Below the pieces are notes generated by a model. The model saw nothing but the letters and a program-made list of their open reading frames with translations, did no database searches and was not told the DNA's origin. A program made the translations under genes and the position numbers. 64,000 nt of DNA from NCBI RefSeq assembly GCF_018885265.1, contig NZ_CP076538.1:1772001-1836000 (forward strand). Direction: 5' to 3'. Shown piece after piece: positions 16,101-24,677 of this stretch. The stretch is from Amycolatopsis aidingensis (GTDB taxonomy: Bacteria; Actinomycetota; Actinomycetes; Mycobacteriales; Pseudonocardiaceae). Each line of letters opens with the position of its first letter. Positions within the stretch are counted from its first letter, which is position 1.

Positions 16101-18107
16101 GTGCGGTCCTACCCGTTCACCGCTGTCGTCGGGATGCAGGATCTGCGCCTCGCGCTCGTGTTGTCGGCTATCTCACCCGCGATCGGCGGGGTGCTGGTGC
16201 GCGGGGAGAAGGGCACCGCGAAGTCGACCATGGTGCGCGCGCTTGCCGGGCTGCTGCCGAGCGTGGACGTGCTGGAGAACTGCCGGTTCTCCTGCGATCC
16301 CGCCGCGCCCGACCCGCGCTGCCCGGACGGCCCGCACCGGCAGGACGAGGCCGCGCACCGGCGTCCCGCGCGGCTGGTCGAACTGCCGGTAGGGGCGGCC
16401 GAGGACCGGGTGGTCGGCTCGCTGAACCTGGAGCGTGCGCTGTCCGAGGGGGTCACCGACTACCAGCCGGGGCTGCTGGCAGGCGCACACCGCGGCCTGC
16501 TCTACGTGGACGAGGTCAACCTGCTGCACGACCACCTGGTGGACACCCTGCTGGACGCGGCCGCGATGGGCCGCGCCACGGTCGAGCGGGAGGGTGTCTC
16601 GGTCTCGCATGCCGCCCGGTTCGTGCTGATCGGCACGATGAACCCGGAGGAGGGCGAGCTGCGGCCGCAGCTGCTGGACCGGTTCGGCCTCACCGTCGAG
16701 GTGACCTCCAGCCGGGAGCCGGAGCAGCGGGTGGAGGTGATCCGGCGCAGGCTGGCCTACGAATCCGATCCGGACACCTTCGCCGCGGGCTACGCCGAGT
16801 CCGATGCCGCGCTGGCCGCGGACATCGCCGCGGCGCAACGGCTGCTCGGCTCGGTGCGGCTGACCGAAGCGGCGCTGCTGCAGATCGCCGAGGTGTGCGC
16901 CTCCTTCCAGGTGGACGGGATGCGCGCGGATATCGTCACCGCGCGCACCGCCGCCGCGCACGCGGCCTGGTGCGGAAGGGACGAGGTGTCCACTGAGGAC
17001 ATCCGAGCGGCGGCCCGGCTGGCGCTGCCGCACCGCCGCAGGCGCAACCCGTTCGACGCGCCGGGGATCGACGAGCAGCAACTCGACCAGGCGTTGCAGG
17101 ACGCGCAGCCGCCGCAGGACCCGGACCCGGGGCCGGAGGACGACGGGCCAGGACCCGGGTCGGGCAGCGAAGCCCCCGCGGAACAGCCACCCGGCGACGC
17201 GGGCGGCTCATCCGGGGATCCGGGCGGCGCGCCCGATGGCGACAGCCAGGGCGATGGCGGCCAGGGTGACCAGCGCACGGTGGGCGCTGGCAGCCCGTAC
17301 CGGGCCCGGCTGCTGACCGTCCAGGGCACCGGCTCCGGTGCGCAGGGACGTCGTTCCCGGGCGATCACCGAGGCCGGGCGCACGGTCGGGGTGCATCCGC
17401 AGGGGGTGCGCGAGGGCGGGCCACACCTGCTCGCCACGGTGCGCGCCGCCGCGCCGCACCAGCGCGCCCGCGGCCGTTCCGGTCCCGGGCTCGCGCTGCG
17501 GCCCCGGGATCTGCGCTACGCGGTGCGTGAGGGCAAGGAGGGCAACCTCGTGCTGTTCTGCGTGGATGCCTCCGGCTCGATGGGCGCCAAGTCCCGGATG
17601 CGCGAGGTGAAGTCCGCCGTACTCTCCCTGCTGCTGGACGCCTACCAGCGCAGGGACAAGGTGGGGCTGGTCACCTTCCGCGGTGGCGACGGTGAGCTGG
17701 CGCTGCCGCCGACGATCAGCGTGGAGGCGGCGGCGGCCCGGCTGGAGACCCTGCCCACCGGCGGCCGCACCCCGCTGGCCGAGGGGCTGCTGCGGGCGGC
17801 CGAGGTGCTGCGGGTCGAGTCCATCCGGGACCCACGGCGCAGGCCGTTGCTGGTGCTGGTCACCGACGGGCGGGCGACCAGCGGTGCCGACCCCGTCGGC
17901 CGGGCGCATGCCGCCGCCGGGCTGCTCGCGGGCAGCGGCGTGAGCACCGTGGTGGTGGACTGCGAGTCCGGCCGGATGCGCCTCGGCCTTGCCGCCGAGC
18001 TGGCCGCGCGGCTCGGTGCGGAACATCTCCCGCTCGGCGAGGTGGCCGCCGACTCGCTGGCAGGCGAGGTGCGGGCCCGGACCGGCGCGACGAGGAGGGC
18101 CGCCTGA
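16101..18107 (+). CDS. Fused ChlI/ChlD-like AAA+ and VWA chelatase subunit (probable cobaltochelatase partner of CobN)
   Basis: A 668-residue protein. Residues ~1-330 form an AAA+ ATPase (Walker A GEKGTAKST, Walker B region LLYVDEVNLLHDHLVDTLLD, sensor GTMNPEEGELRPQLLDRFGL). Residues ~340-420 form an acidic Pro/Gly linker, and the C-terminal ~250 residues a von Willebrand A domain with an intact MIDAS (DASGSMG, LPTGGRTPLAEG, LVTDGRAT). This is the BchI-BchD/ChlI-ChlD arrangement in one chain. With no magnesium-branch genes nearby, a riboswitch in front and cobO-cobB-cobC behind, the likely role is powering cobalt insertion by CobN in place of CobS/CobT. GTG start at 16101 with aaaggag upstream. 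Its stop overlaps the cobO ATG (TGATG). Confidence 0.92.
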   Translation: MRSYPFTAVVGMQDLRLALVLSAISPAIGGVLVRGEKGTAKSTMVRALAGLLPSVDVLENCRFSCDPAAPDPRCPDGPHRQDEAAHRRPARLVELPVGAAEDRVVGSLNLERALSEGVTDYQPGLLAGAHRGLLYVDEVNLLHDHLVDTLLDAAAMGRATVEREGVSVSHAARFVLIGTMNPEEGELRPQLLDRFGLTVEVTSSREPEQRVEVIRRRLAYESDPDTFAAGYAESDAALAADIAAAQRLLGSVRLTEAALLQIAEVCASFQVDGMRADIVTARTAAAHAAWCGRDEVSTEDIRAAARLALPHRRRRNPFDAPGIDEQQLDQALQDAQPPQDPDPGPEDDGPGPGSGSEAPAEQPPGDAGGSSGDPGGAPDGDSQGDGGQGDQRTVGAGSPYRARLLTVQGTGSGAQGRRSRAITEAGRTVGVHPQGVREGGPHLLATVRAAAPHQRARGRSGPGLALRPRDLRYAVREGKEGNLVLFCVDASGSMGAKSRMREVKSAVLSLLLDAYQRRDKVGLVTFRGGDGELALPPTISVEAAAARLETLPTGGRTPLAEGLLRAAEVLRVESIRDPRRRPLLVLVTDGRATSGADPVGRAHAAAGLLAGSGVSTVVVDCESGRMRLGLAAELAARLGAEHLPLGEVAADSLAGEVRARTGATRRAA

Positions 18108-18721
18108 TGCCGAAGGGAAAACCGGAGGTCGTTCCGGACGACGGCCTCACCACCCGGCAACGCCGCAACCGGCCGCTGCTGGCCGTGCACACCGGCGCGA
18201 TGAAGGGCAAGTCCACCGCGGCCTTCGGGATGGCCCTGCGGGCGTGGAACCAGGGCTGGTCCATCGGGGTGTTCCAGTTCGTGAAGTCCGCGAAGTGGCG
18301 GATCGGCGAGCAGGCCGCCCTGCAGGCCCTCGGCGAGCTGCATGCCAGTACCGGGCAGGGCGGACCGGTGGAGTGGCACAAGATGGGCGAGGGCTGGAGC
18401 TGGTCCAGGAAGAAGGGCACCGAGGACGATCACGCCGCGAACGCCCGCGAGGGCTGGGCGGAGATCCGCCGCAGGCTGGCCGAGCAGGCACACGACTTCT
18501 ACGTGCTGGACGAGTTCACCTACCCGCTGCACTGGGGCTGGCTGGACGTGGCCGAGGTGGTGACCGCGCTGCGCGAGCGTCCCGGCAGGCAGCACGTGGT
18601 GATCACCGGCCGCAACGCCCCGGCCGAGCTGCTGGAGGCCGCCGACCTGGTCGCCGAGATGACCAAGGTCAAGCACCCGATGGATACCGGCCAAAAAGGC
18701 CAGCGAGGTATCGAGTGGTGA
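18107..18721 (+). CDS. cobO: Cob(I)yrinic acid a,c-diamide adenosyltransferase CobO
   Basis: A 204-residue CobO/BtuR-type enzyme that adds the 5'-deoxyadenosyl ligand. The P-loop variant HTGAMKGKSTAAFGMALRAW, the VFQFVKSAKWRIGEQAAL segment, FYVLDEFTYPLHWGWLD and VITGRNAPAELLEAADLVAE are all typical, as is the end TKVKHPMDTGQKGQRGIEW. Second gene of the riboswitch-led operon; its ATG overlaps the chelatase stop. It is followed by an 87-bp palindromic element before cobB. Confidence 0.96.
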   Translation: MPKGKPEVVPDDGLTTRQRRNRPLLAVHTGAMKGKSTAAFGMALRAWNQGWSIGVFQFVKSAKWRIGEQAALQALGELHASTGQGGPVEWHKMGEGWSWSRKKGTEDDHAANAREGWAEIRRRLAEQAHDFYVLDEFTYPLHWGWLDVAEVVTALRERPGRQHVVITGRNAPAELLEAADLVAEMTKVKHPMDTGQKGQRGIEW

Positions 18722-18727
18722 CCGGAA

Positions 18728-18814
18728 ATGCCCTGAACGTGGCTTTTCGGACGTTGGACGTCGCGAACGGCACTATTGAGACGTTGAACGTCGTGAAAGC
18801 CACGTTCACGGCCC
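18728..18814 (+). repeat. 87-bp palindromic dispersed repeat, copy 1
   Basis: The element begins atgccctgaacgtggctttt and ends with the imperfect complement gaaagccacgttcacggccc, so it can fold into one long hairpin. Aligned by eye with the reverse complement of 61573-61659 it has exactly the same length (87 bp) and about 70 identical positions, including the shared core gtcgcgaacggcac and ttgagacgt. It fills the cobO-cobB gap and ends 16 bp before the preferred cobB start, so it lies inside the operon mRNA. Confidence 0.8.
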
Positions 18815-18830
18815 TCGGGTGGGGGTCGCG

Positions 18831-20180
18831 GTGAGCGGGGGTGTGCCGCGGATCGTGATCGCCGCGCCGGCATCAGGGCACGGCAAGACCACCGTGGCCG
18901 CCGGGCTGATGGCGGCGCTGAGTTCCCGCGGGCTCACGGTGTCCGGGCACAAGGTCGGCCCGGACTTCATCGATCCCAGCTACCACGCGCTGGCCACCGG
19001 GCTACCCGCGCGCAACCTCGATCCGTTCCTGCAGGGCGAGGACCGGGTGGTCCCGCTGCTGCTGCACGGCGCCCGCACGGCCGACCTCGCCGTGATCGAG
19101 GGCGTGATGGGCATGTTCGACGGCGCGCTCGGCACCGAGGGCTACGCCTCCACAGCGCACCTGGCGCGGCTGGTGGACGCCCCGGTGGTGCTGGTGGTGG
19201 ACGCGGGCGCGGCCAGCCGCAGCGTGGCCGCGGTGGTGCACGGCTTCGCGCACTACGACCCGAGGGTGCGGCTGGCCGGGGTGATCCTGAACAAACTGGG
19301 CTCGCAACGGCACGAGGACGAGATCCGGGAGGCGCTGAGCCCGACCGGGATCCCGGTGCTGGGGGCGCTGCGCCGCACCGAGCACATCCACGCGCCGAGC
19401 AGGCACCTCGGCCTGGTCCCGGTGGCCGAGCGGGTGGACGAGGCGCGGCGGTTCCTGCCCCGGCTGGCCTCCTGGGTCGCCGAGGGCGTCGATCTGGCCG
19501 CGGTGGAACGGGTGGCCAGGACGGCGCCGCCGCTGCACGGCACACCCTGGGAGCCGGCCGCCGAGGTCACCCGCGCCGGCCGGGGCGCGGTGGTGGCCGC
19601 GGCCGCGGGCCAGGCCTTCACCTTCCGCTACACCGAAACCGTGGAGCTGCTGGCCGCCGCGGGGGTCGAGGTGGTGGACGTGGACCCGCTGCATGCCGAG
19701 GCCCTTCCGGACGGCTGCGCCGGGCTGTACTTCGGCGGCGGCTTCCCCGAGGTGCACGCGGACGAGCTGGCGGCGAACGCGGCGCTGCGGCAGGAGGTGG
19801 CCGCGGCCGTGCGGCGGGGCATGCCGGTGGTCGCCGAGTGCGCGGGACTGCTCTACCTGTGCCGCGAGCTGGACGGCCTGCCCATGGTGGGCGCGCTGGA
19901 GGCCACCGCGCGGATGACCCAGCGCGGCGCACTGGGATATCGCCGGGCCACGGCGGAGGCGGACAACCTGGTGGCTACCGCGGGGCAGCGGGTGACCGGG
20001 CACGAGTTCCACCGCACCGAGCTGAATCCCGGCAGTGGCCCGGATCCGGCGTGGCACTGGGAGGGACGCCGGGAGGGCTTCGCATCGCCGAGCCTGCATG
20101 CCTCCTACCTGCATGTGCACTGGGCCGGCTATCCAGGGCTCGCGCAACGTTTCGCCGCGAAGGTCCACGATGGACTTTGA
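18831..20180 (+). CDS. cobB: Hydrogenobyrinic acid a,c-diamide synthase CobB
   Basis: About 449 residues. The N-terminal ATP-binding half carries the P-loop APASGHGKTTVAAGLMAAL, HKVGPDFIDPSYHALATG and VIEGVMGMFDGALGTEGYAS. The C-terminal class I-type glutamine amidotransferase half has the nucleophile in AECAGLLYLCREL, plus GLYFGGGFPEVHADELA and VTGHEFHRTEL. It amidates the a and c carboxylates of hydrogenobyrinic acid before cobalt insertion. Start: GTG at 18831, in front of SGGVPRIVIAAP; a GTG at 18819 adds four residues. Its end overlaps cobC by 11 bp. Confidence 0.94.
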   Translation: MSGGVPRIVIAAPASGHGKTTVAAGLMAALSSRGLTVSGHKVGPDFIDPSYHALATGLPARNLDPFLQGEDRVVPLLLHGARTADLAVIEGVMGMFDGALGTEGYASTAHLARLVDAPVVLVVDAGAASRSVAAVVHGFAHYDPRVRLAGVILNKLGSQRHEDEIREALSPTGIPVLGALRRTEHIHAPSRHLGLVPVAERVDEARRFLPRLASWVAEGVDLAAVERVARTAPPLHGTPWEPAAEVTRAGRGAVVAAAAGQAFTFRYTETVELLAAAGVEVVDVDPLHAEALPDGCAGLYFGGGFPEVHADELAANAALRQEVAAAVRRGMPVVAECAGLLYLCRELDGLPMVGALEATARMTQRGALGYRRATAEADNLVATAGQRVTGHEFHRTELNPGSGPDPAWHWEGRREGFASPSLHASYLHVHWAGYPGLAQRFAAKVHDGL

Positions 20181-21186
20181 TCTCCAGCACCACGGGGACC
20201 GCGACCTCGGCGAGGGGCTCGTCGATCTCGCGGTGAACGTCCGGCTGCCCGCCCCACCGGAATGGCTGCGCCGGGAACTGGCCGCCGGACTCGCCGGGCT
20301 CGCCGCCTACCCGGACACCGCGGAGGCGACCAAGGCGATCGCGGCCCGGCACGGCAGGGCCGCCGAGGAGGTGCTGCCGACGGCGGGGGCCGCCGAGGCG
20401 TTCACGCTGCTGGCCGCCGCGTTGCGGCCCCGCCACGCGGCCGTGGTGCATCCACAGTTCACCGAGCCCGAGGCCGCCCTGCGCGCCGCTGGTCACCCGG
20501 TGCACCGGGTGCACCTCTCCCATGCCGAGGGCTTCCGGCTGGTGCCCGGAGCCGTGCCGGAGGAGGCCGACCTCGTCTTCCTCGGCAACCCCACCAACCC
20601 GACCTCGGTGCTGCACCCGGCAGGGGCGGTGCGGGCACTGTGCCGTCCCGGCCGGATCGTGGTGGTGGACGAGGCCTTCCTGGACGCCGTGCCGGGCGAA
20701 CCGGAAACCCTGGCCACCGAGCGGCTGCCCGGGGTCGTCGTACTACGCAGCCTGACCAAGACCTGGGGCCTGGCCGGGTTGCGTGCCGGATACCTGCTCG
20801 CCGAGCCGGAGGTCGTCGCCTGCCTGCGCGCCGTGCAGCCGCCGTGGTCGGTGTCCAGCCTGGCGGCCGTGGCGATGGTGGCCTGTAGCAGCCCGGCCGC
20901 CGTCGCCGAGGCCGGGGCCCTCGCCGCCACCGCGGAGCGGGACCGGGAGCTGCTGGTGGCCGGGCTGACCGAGCTGGGGATCACCGTGGCCGACCTGCCA
21001 CGGGCGCCGTTCGTGCTGATCCGGGTGCCCGACGGCGAGCGGGTCCGGCTGGCGCTGCGCCGCGCGGGCTACGCGCTCCGCCGGGGCGACACCTTCCCCG
21101 GCCTCGGCCCCGACTGGCTACGTATCGCCGTCCGCGACCCGGTCACCACCCGCGCCTTCCTCACCACGCTGAGCCGCCTGCTGTGA
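20170..21186 (+). CDS. cobC: CobC-like PLP aminotransferase-fold protein, probable threonine-phosphate decarboxylase
   Basis: A 338-residue fold-type I PLP protein. Class motifs are LPTAGAAEAFTLLAAALRPR (cofactor phosphate region), LVFLGNPTNPTSVLHP, VVVDEAFLDAV and the Schiff-base Lys in LRSLTKTWGLAGLRAGYLL. The N-terminus DFDLQHHGDRDLGEGLVDLA is the H-G-D start of the CobC/CobD group, which makes aminopropanol phosphate for the nucleotide loop; a histidinol-phosphate aminotransferase is the alternative by fold. Position at the end of the chelatase-cobO-cobB operon supports cobC. Its stop codon is part of a 16-bp inverted repeat. Confidence 0.85.
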   Translation: MDFDLQHHGDRDLGEGLVDLAVNVRLPAPPEWLRRELAAGLAGLAAYPDTAEATKAIAARHGRAAEEVLPTAGAAEAFTLLAAALRPRHAAVVHPQFTEPEAALRAAGHPVHRVHLSHAEGFRLVPGAVPEEADLVFLGNPTNPTSVLHPAGAVRALCRPGRIVVVDEAFLDAVPGEPETLATERLPGVVVLRSLTKTWGLAGLRAGYLLAEPEVVACLRAVQPPWSVSSLAAVAMVACSSPAAVAEAGALAATAERDRELLVAGLTELGITVADLPRAPFVLIRVPDGERVRLALRRAGYALRRGDTFPGLGPDWLRIAVRDPVTTRAFLTTLSRLL

Positions 21187-21274
21187 GTGGCCCTCCCACC
21201 ACCGCCCAAGTGGAGACGCTGACACGCCGCTGTGCTCCCTGCGAAAAATGCAGCGAACGGGCCACTCACAGCAG
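21178..21274. terminator. Long-armed inverted repeat between convergent cobC and DUF305 gene
   Basis: The 16-nt arms ctgctgtgagtggccc (21178-21193) and gggccactcacagcag (21259-21274) are exact complements, separated by 65 bp. The left arm includes the last two Leu codons and the TGA of cobC; the right arm is 11 bp from the stop of the convergent DUF305 gene. The position fits a two-way terminator, but there is no T-tract and the long loop is unusual, so it may instead be a member of a dispersed repeat family. Confidence 0.6.
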
Positions 21275-21285
21275 TAAGGAGCGGG

Positions 21286-22035
21286 TCAGGGGAAGGGGAG
21301 GGGTTCGGCGTCGCGTTCGGCCAGCAGGTTGGTCATCAGGTCGATCTCGTTACCCTGCGACTCCAGCATGCTGCGGGTGAGCGCCCGCACCGCGGGCAGG
21401 TCGGTGTTGTCCAGGGTGTACTGGGCCATCTCGGTGCCGCCCTCATGGTGGCGCAGCATCAGCTGGAGGAAGTAGACGTCCAGCTCCTCCCCGGACAGCG
21501 AGCGCATCTTGGCCAGCTCGTCATTGGTGGCCATCCCCGGCATCGGCGGTTTGCCCGCCATAGTGCTCGCGTGGTCCGCGTCATGGCCACCGCCGGAACC
21601 ACCGTGGTTCCCGCCGTGCTCACCGTGCTGCGGCATCCACGTCATGTGCTCGCCGAGGGGCTGCTCCGGCTGGCCCCAGAGCATCAGCCAGCCCTTCATC
21701 CTGCCGATCTGCTCCAGCTGGGTGCTGCCGATGTCGAAGGCGAGCTGCCGGATGCGCTCGTCGGTGCTGTGGTCGCGCACCCAGTTCGACATCGTCACGG
21801 CCTGGATGTGGTGCACCGACATGTCCTGCGCGAAGCCGACCTCGACCGAGCCCGCGGCGGGCTGCGCGGCCGGTTCCTCGCCTGCCGACCTGCCGATCAG
21901 CAGACCGATCGTCGCACCCACCAGCAGGACGGCGAGCGCGGCCGCGCCGAAGATCACCACCCGCGGCCAGGTGGCCTGCTCCCGCTGCCCCCCGGCCCCG
22001 GCGGGCTCCGGGGCCTCGGTGGATTCGCCTGCCAT
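21286..22035 (-). CDS. DUF305 family membrane-anchored protein
   Basis: A 249-residue protein with a short cytoplasmic N-terminus, one membrane segment (VVIFGAAALAVLLVGATIGLL) and an exported ferritin-like DUF305 helical domain. The paired His motifs are FAQDMSVHHIQAVTMSNWV and FLQLMLRHHEGGTEMAQYTL. Between them is a His/Gly/Met-rich loop (HGEHGGNHGGSGGGHDADHA), suggestive of metal binding. DUF305 proteins often accompany copper genes, but the function is not established. It follows the DUF3105 gene by 3 bp, so the two are probably one unit. Confidence 0.9.
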   Translation of the reverse strand: MAGESTEAPEPAGAGGQREQATWPRVVIFGAAALAVLLVGATIGLLIGRSAGEEPAAQPAAGSVEVGFAQDMSVHHIQAVTMSNWVRDHSTDERIRQLAFDIGSTQLEQIGRMKGWLMLWGQPEQPLGEHMTWMPQHGEHGGNHGGSGGGHDADHASTMAGKPPMPGMATNDELAKMRSLSGEELDVYFLQLMLRHHEGGTEMAQYTLDNTDLPAVRALTRSMLESQGNEIDLMTNLLAERDAEPLPFP

Positions 22036-22038
22036 GGA

Positions 22039-22884
22039 TCAGCCCTCCGAAGGCTGGGTCGGGGCCTGGCCCTGGCCGGGGCTGCCGCCCATGTCCTCCG
22101 GGGTCGCTCCCTCGGAGCCCTGGTAGTCCATCGGCTTGGCGTCCGGGCCCGGCGGCTCGGGGTTGAACGGCGGCGGGTTGTCGGGGTCGAACTGCCCCGG
22201 CCCGAGCGCGTCGCAGGAGGCGCCGATCTCCGGGTAGGTGTTCTGGTTCAGCCGCAGCGCGGTGATGAACTGCTCGATCCGCTCGTCGTCGACGCTGTCC
22301 AGCTTCAGCTGGTGCCCCCAGGACTGCAGGGAGATCGGCTGGTCGAGCCCGGGATAGGGGGACATCATCATGTACGGCTTGCCCTCGACCCGCAGCTCGA
22401 GCTTGTCCAGGTCCTCGCCGGTGACCTGGTCCGGGTTGTAGGCGATCCACACCGCGCCGTGCTCCAGCGAGTGCACCATGTTCTCGGTGCGCACCGCCTC
22501 CGGATACACGATCCCGGTGCAGGCGGCCCAGAAGCCGTCATGCGGACCGCCGAAGGGCGGGCTCTGATCGTACGCCACCCGCTCGGTCGGCAGGATGTGC
22601 CTGCTGCCCTCGTACTGCTCGACCTTGATTCCGGGAATCTCGGTGGAGGGGTCCGGGTTCTGCGCGGAGGGGGTGAAGGCCTCCGCCGCCTCCTCCCGGT
22701 CGGCCTGCGCCCGCTTGTCCGCGGACTCCACCCAGTAGTACGCGAACACGCTGCCCGCCAGCAGGACGATCGCGATCACCGCGATGATCGTTCCCCACGG
22801 GGTGTGCTTCTTCGCGACCACCGAACCACGGGCCGCCTTGACGGGCTGCTTCTTCGCGTTGCCCTTCTTCTTGCCGCTTGACAT
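22039..22884 (-). CDS. DUF3105 family membrane-anchored protein
   Basis: A 281-residue protein. A Lys-rich N-terminus precedes one membrane helix (TIIAVIAIVLLAGSVFAYYW) and an exported DUF3105 domain: PPFGGPHDGFWAACTGIVYP, then VRTENMVHSLEHGAVWIAYN with the conserved HSLEHG, and PYMMMSPYPGLDQPISLQSWG. The tail is rich in Pro, Gly and Asp. DUF3105-DUF305 pairs are common in actinobacteria and have no proven function. The ATG at 22884 diverges from argS. Confidence 0.9.
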   Translation of the reverse strand: MSSGKKKGNAKKQPVKAARGSVVAKKHTPWGTIIAVIAIVLLAGSVFAYYWVESADKRAQADREEAAEAFTPSAQNPDPSTEIPGIKVEQYEGSRHILPTERVAYDQSPPFGGPHDGFWAACTGIVYPEAVRTENMVHSLEHGAVWIAYNPDQVTGEDLDKLELRVEGKPYMMMSPYPGLDQPISLQSWGHQLKLDSVDDERIEQFITALRLNQNTYPEIGASCDALGPGQFDPDNPPPFNPEPPGPDAKPMDYQGSEGATPEDMGGSPGQGQAPTQPSEG

Positions 22885-23005
22885 GACTCCCGCGTTTCGT
22901 CGTGTGGGGACCTTGTATCAGTTTAAGGGCCGGGTGTCGGATCGCTGTCAATCAGTCATCGATGACCAGGCACGCCCGGGCGGTCGGCGCCCTGACCCCG
23001 GAACA

Positions 23006-23011
23006 TAGAAT
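23006..23011 (+). promoter_or_regulatory. -10 box for a probably leaderless argS mRNA
   Basis: TAGAAT lies only six bases before the argS GTG (23018), so transcription would begin at the start codon. There is no Shine-Dalgarno-like sequence at usable spacing, which agrees with a leaderless transcript. A -35 box is not clear. Confidence 0.55.
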
Positions 23012-23017
23012 CCCGGA

Positions 23018-24673
23018 GTGACTCCCGCCGCCCTCGCTGACCTGGTCCGGACATCCGCCGTGACGGTACTGGCCGCACGTGGTCTCGACCACACCGTGCT
23101 GCCGGAAACCGTGACGATCGAACGTCCGCGCAATCCCGAGCACGGAGACTACGCGACCAACCTGGCGTTGCAGGTAGCGAAGAAAGTAGGACTCGCCCCG
23201 CGCGAGCTCGCCGAGGCGCTGGCGGCGGAGCTCGCCGGTGCCGAGGGCGTGGCGGGCGCCGAGGTCGCGGGTCCCGGCTTCCTGAACCTGCGGCTGGCCG
23301 CCGACGCCCAGGGCGAGCTCGTGCGCCAGGTGCTCGCCGCGGGCCGGCGTTACGGCACCGGGGACGCGCTGGCCGGCCGGAAGGTCAACCTGGAGTTCGT
23401 CTCGGCGAACCCGACCGGGCCGGTGCACCTCGGCGGGACCCGCTGGGCCGCGGTCGGCGACGCCCTCGGGCGTGTCCTTGCCGCCCAGGGGGCCGAGGTG
23501 ACCAGGGAGTATTACTTCAACGACGCCGGAGCGCAGATCGACCGGTTCGTCGACTCACTGATCGCCGCCGCCAAGGGCGAGCCCGCGCCGGAGGACGGCT
23601 ATGCGGGCACCTACATCAGCGATATCGCCGCCGAAGTCATCCGCGCGGAGCCGAGCGCGCTCTCGCTGCCCGAGGACGAGCGGCACGAGGTGTTCCGCCG
23701 CCTCGGCATCGAGCAGATGTTCGACGAGATCAAGAAGAGCCTGCACGAGTTCGGCACCGACTTCGACGTGTTCTTCCAGGAGGACTCGCTGCACGCCTCC
23801 GGGGCGGTGGAGCGGGAGGTCGAGCAGCTCAAGGAGTCCGGCAGCCTCTACCTCGCCGACGGCGCCTGGTGGCTGCGCAGCACCGAGCACGGGGACGACA
23901 AGGACCGGGTGGTCATCAAGACCGACGGGGTTCCGGCCTATATCGCCGGTGATATCGCCTACCTGCGGAACAAGCGCGACCGCGGTTTCGACCTGTGCAT
24001 CTACATGCTGGGCGCGGACCACCACGGCTACATCGCCCGGCTGAAGGCCGCCGCGGCCGCGATCGGGGACGACCCGGACGTGGTCGAGGTCCTGATCGGG
24101 CAGATGGTGAACCTGGTCAGCGACGGCAAGCCGGTGCGGATGAGCAAACGCGCCGGCACCGTGATCACCATCGAGGACCTGGTCGAGGCCGTCGGGGTGG
24201 ACGCCGCGCGCTACGAGCTGACCCGCTACTCGGTGGACTCCACCCTGGACGTCGACCTCGACCTGCTGCGCAAGCACACCAACGAGAACCCGGTGTTCTA
24301 CGTGCAGTACGCGCATGCCCGGCTTGCCTCACTGCAGCGCAACGCCGCCGAACTCGGGCTGTCATCCGCCGCGGACGCGGACGTCAGCCTGCTCACCCAC
24401 CCGCGGGAGGGTGACCTCATCCGCACGATCGGGGAGTTCCCCACCGTGCTGCGCAGGGCGGCCGAGCTGCGTGAACCGCACCGGGTCGCCCGCTACCTCG
24501 AAGCGCTCGCGTCGGCATACCACAAGTTCTACGACGTGGCGCGCGTCCTGCCACAGGGCGACGAGGAGGCAACCCCGCTGACCTACGCCCGGCTCACGCT
24601 GTGCGAAGCCGCGAGGCAGGTGCTGGCCAACGGCCTCGCGCTGCTCGGCGTCTCGGCCCCGGAACGGATGTAA
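23018..24673 (+). CDS. argS: Arginyl-tRNA synthetase
   Basis: A 551-residue class I synthetase. The N-terminal Add-1 domain contains [20 protein letters not shown]. The HIGH-type motif is in [18 protein letters not shown], and the KMSKS-type motif in [20 protein letters not shown]. The C-terminal helical anticodon-binding domain ends [20 protein letters not shown] and then [12 protein letters not shown], the standard ArgRS tail. GTG start, apparently leaderless. It opens the argS-lysA-hom-thrC-thrB cluster conserved in mycobacteria; lysA follows after 4 bp. Confidence 0.97.
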   Translation: MTPAALADLVRTSAVTVLAARGLDHTVLPETVTIERPRNPEHGDYATNLALQVAKKVGLAPRELAEALAAELAGAEGVAGAEVAGPGFLNLRLAADAQGELVRQVLAAGRRYGTGDALAGRKVNLEFVSANPTGPVHLGGTRWAAVGDALGRVLAAQGAEVTREYYFNDAGAQIDRFVDSLIAAAKGEPAPEDGYAGTYISDIAAEVIRAEPSALSLPEDERHEVFRRLGIEQMFDEIKKSLHEFGTDFDVFFQEDSLHASGAVEREVEQLKESGSLYLADGAWWLRSTEHGDDKDRVVIKTDGVPAYIAGDIAYLRNKRDRGFDLCIYMLGADHHGYIARLKAAAAAIGDDPDVVEVLIGQMVNLVSDGKPVRMSKRAGTVITIEDLVEAVGVDAARYELTRYSVDSTLDVDLDLLRKHTNENPVFYVQYAHARLASLQRNAAELGLSSAADADVSLLTHPREGDLIRTIGEFPTVLRRAAELREPHRVARYLEALASAYHKFYDVARVLPQGDEEATPLTYARLTLCEAARQVLANGLALLGVSAPERM

Positions 24674-24677
24674 CCAG

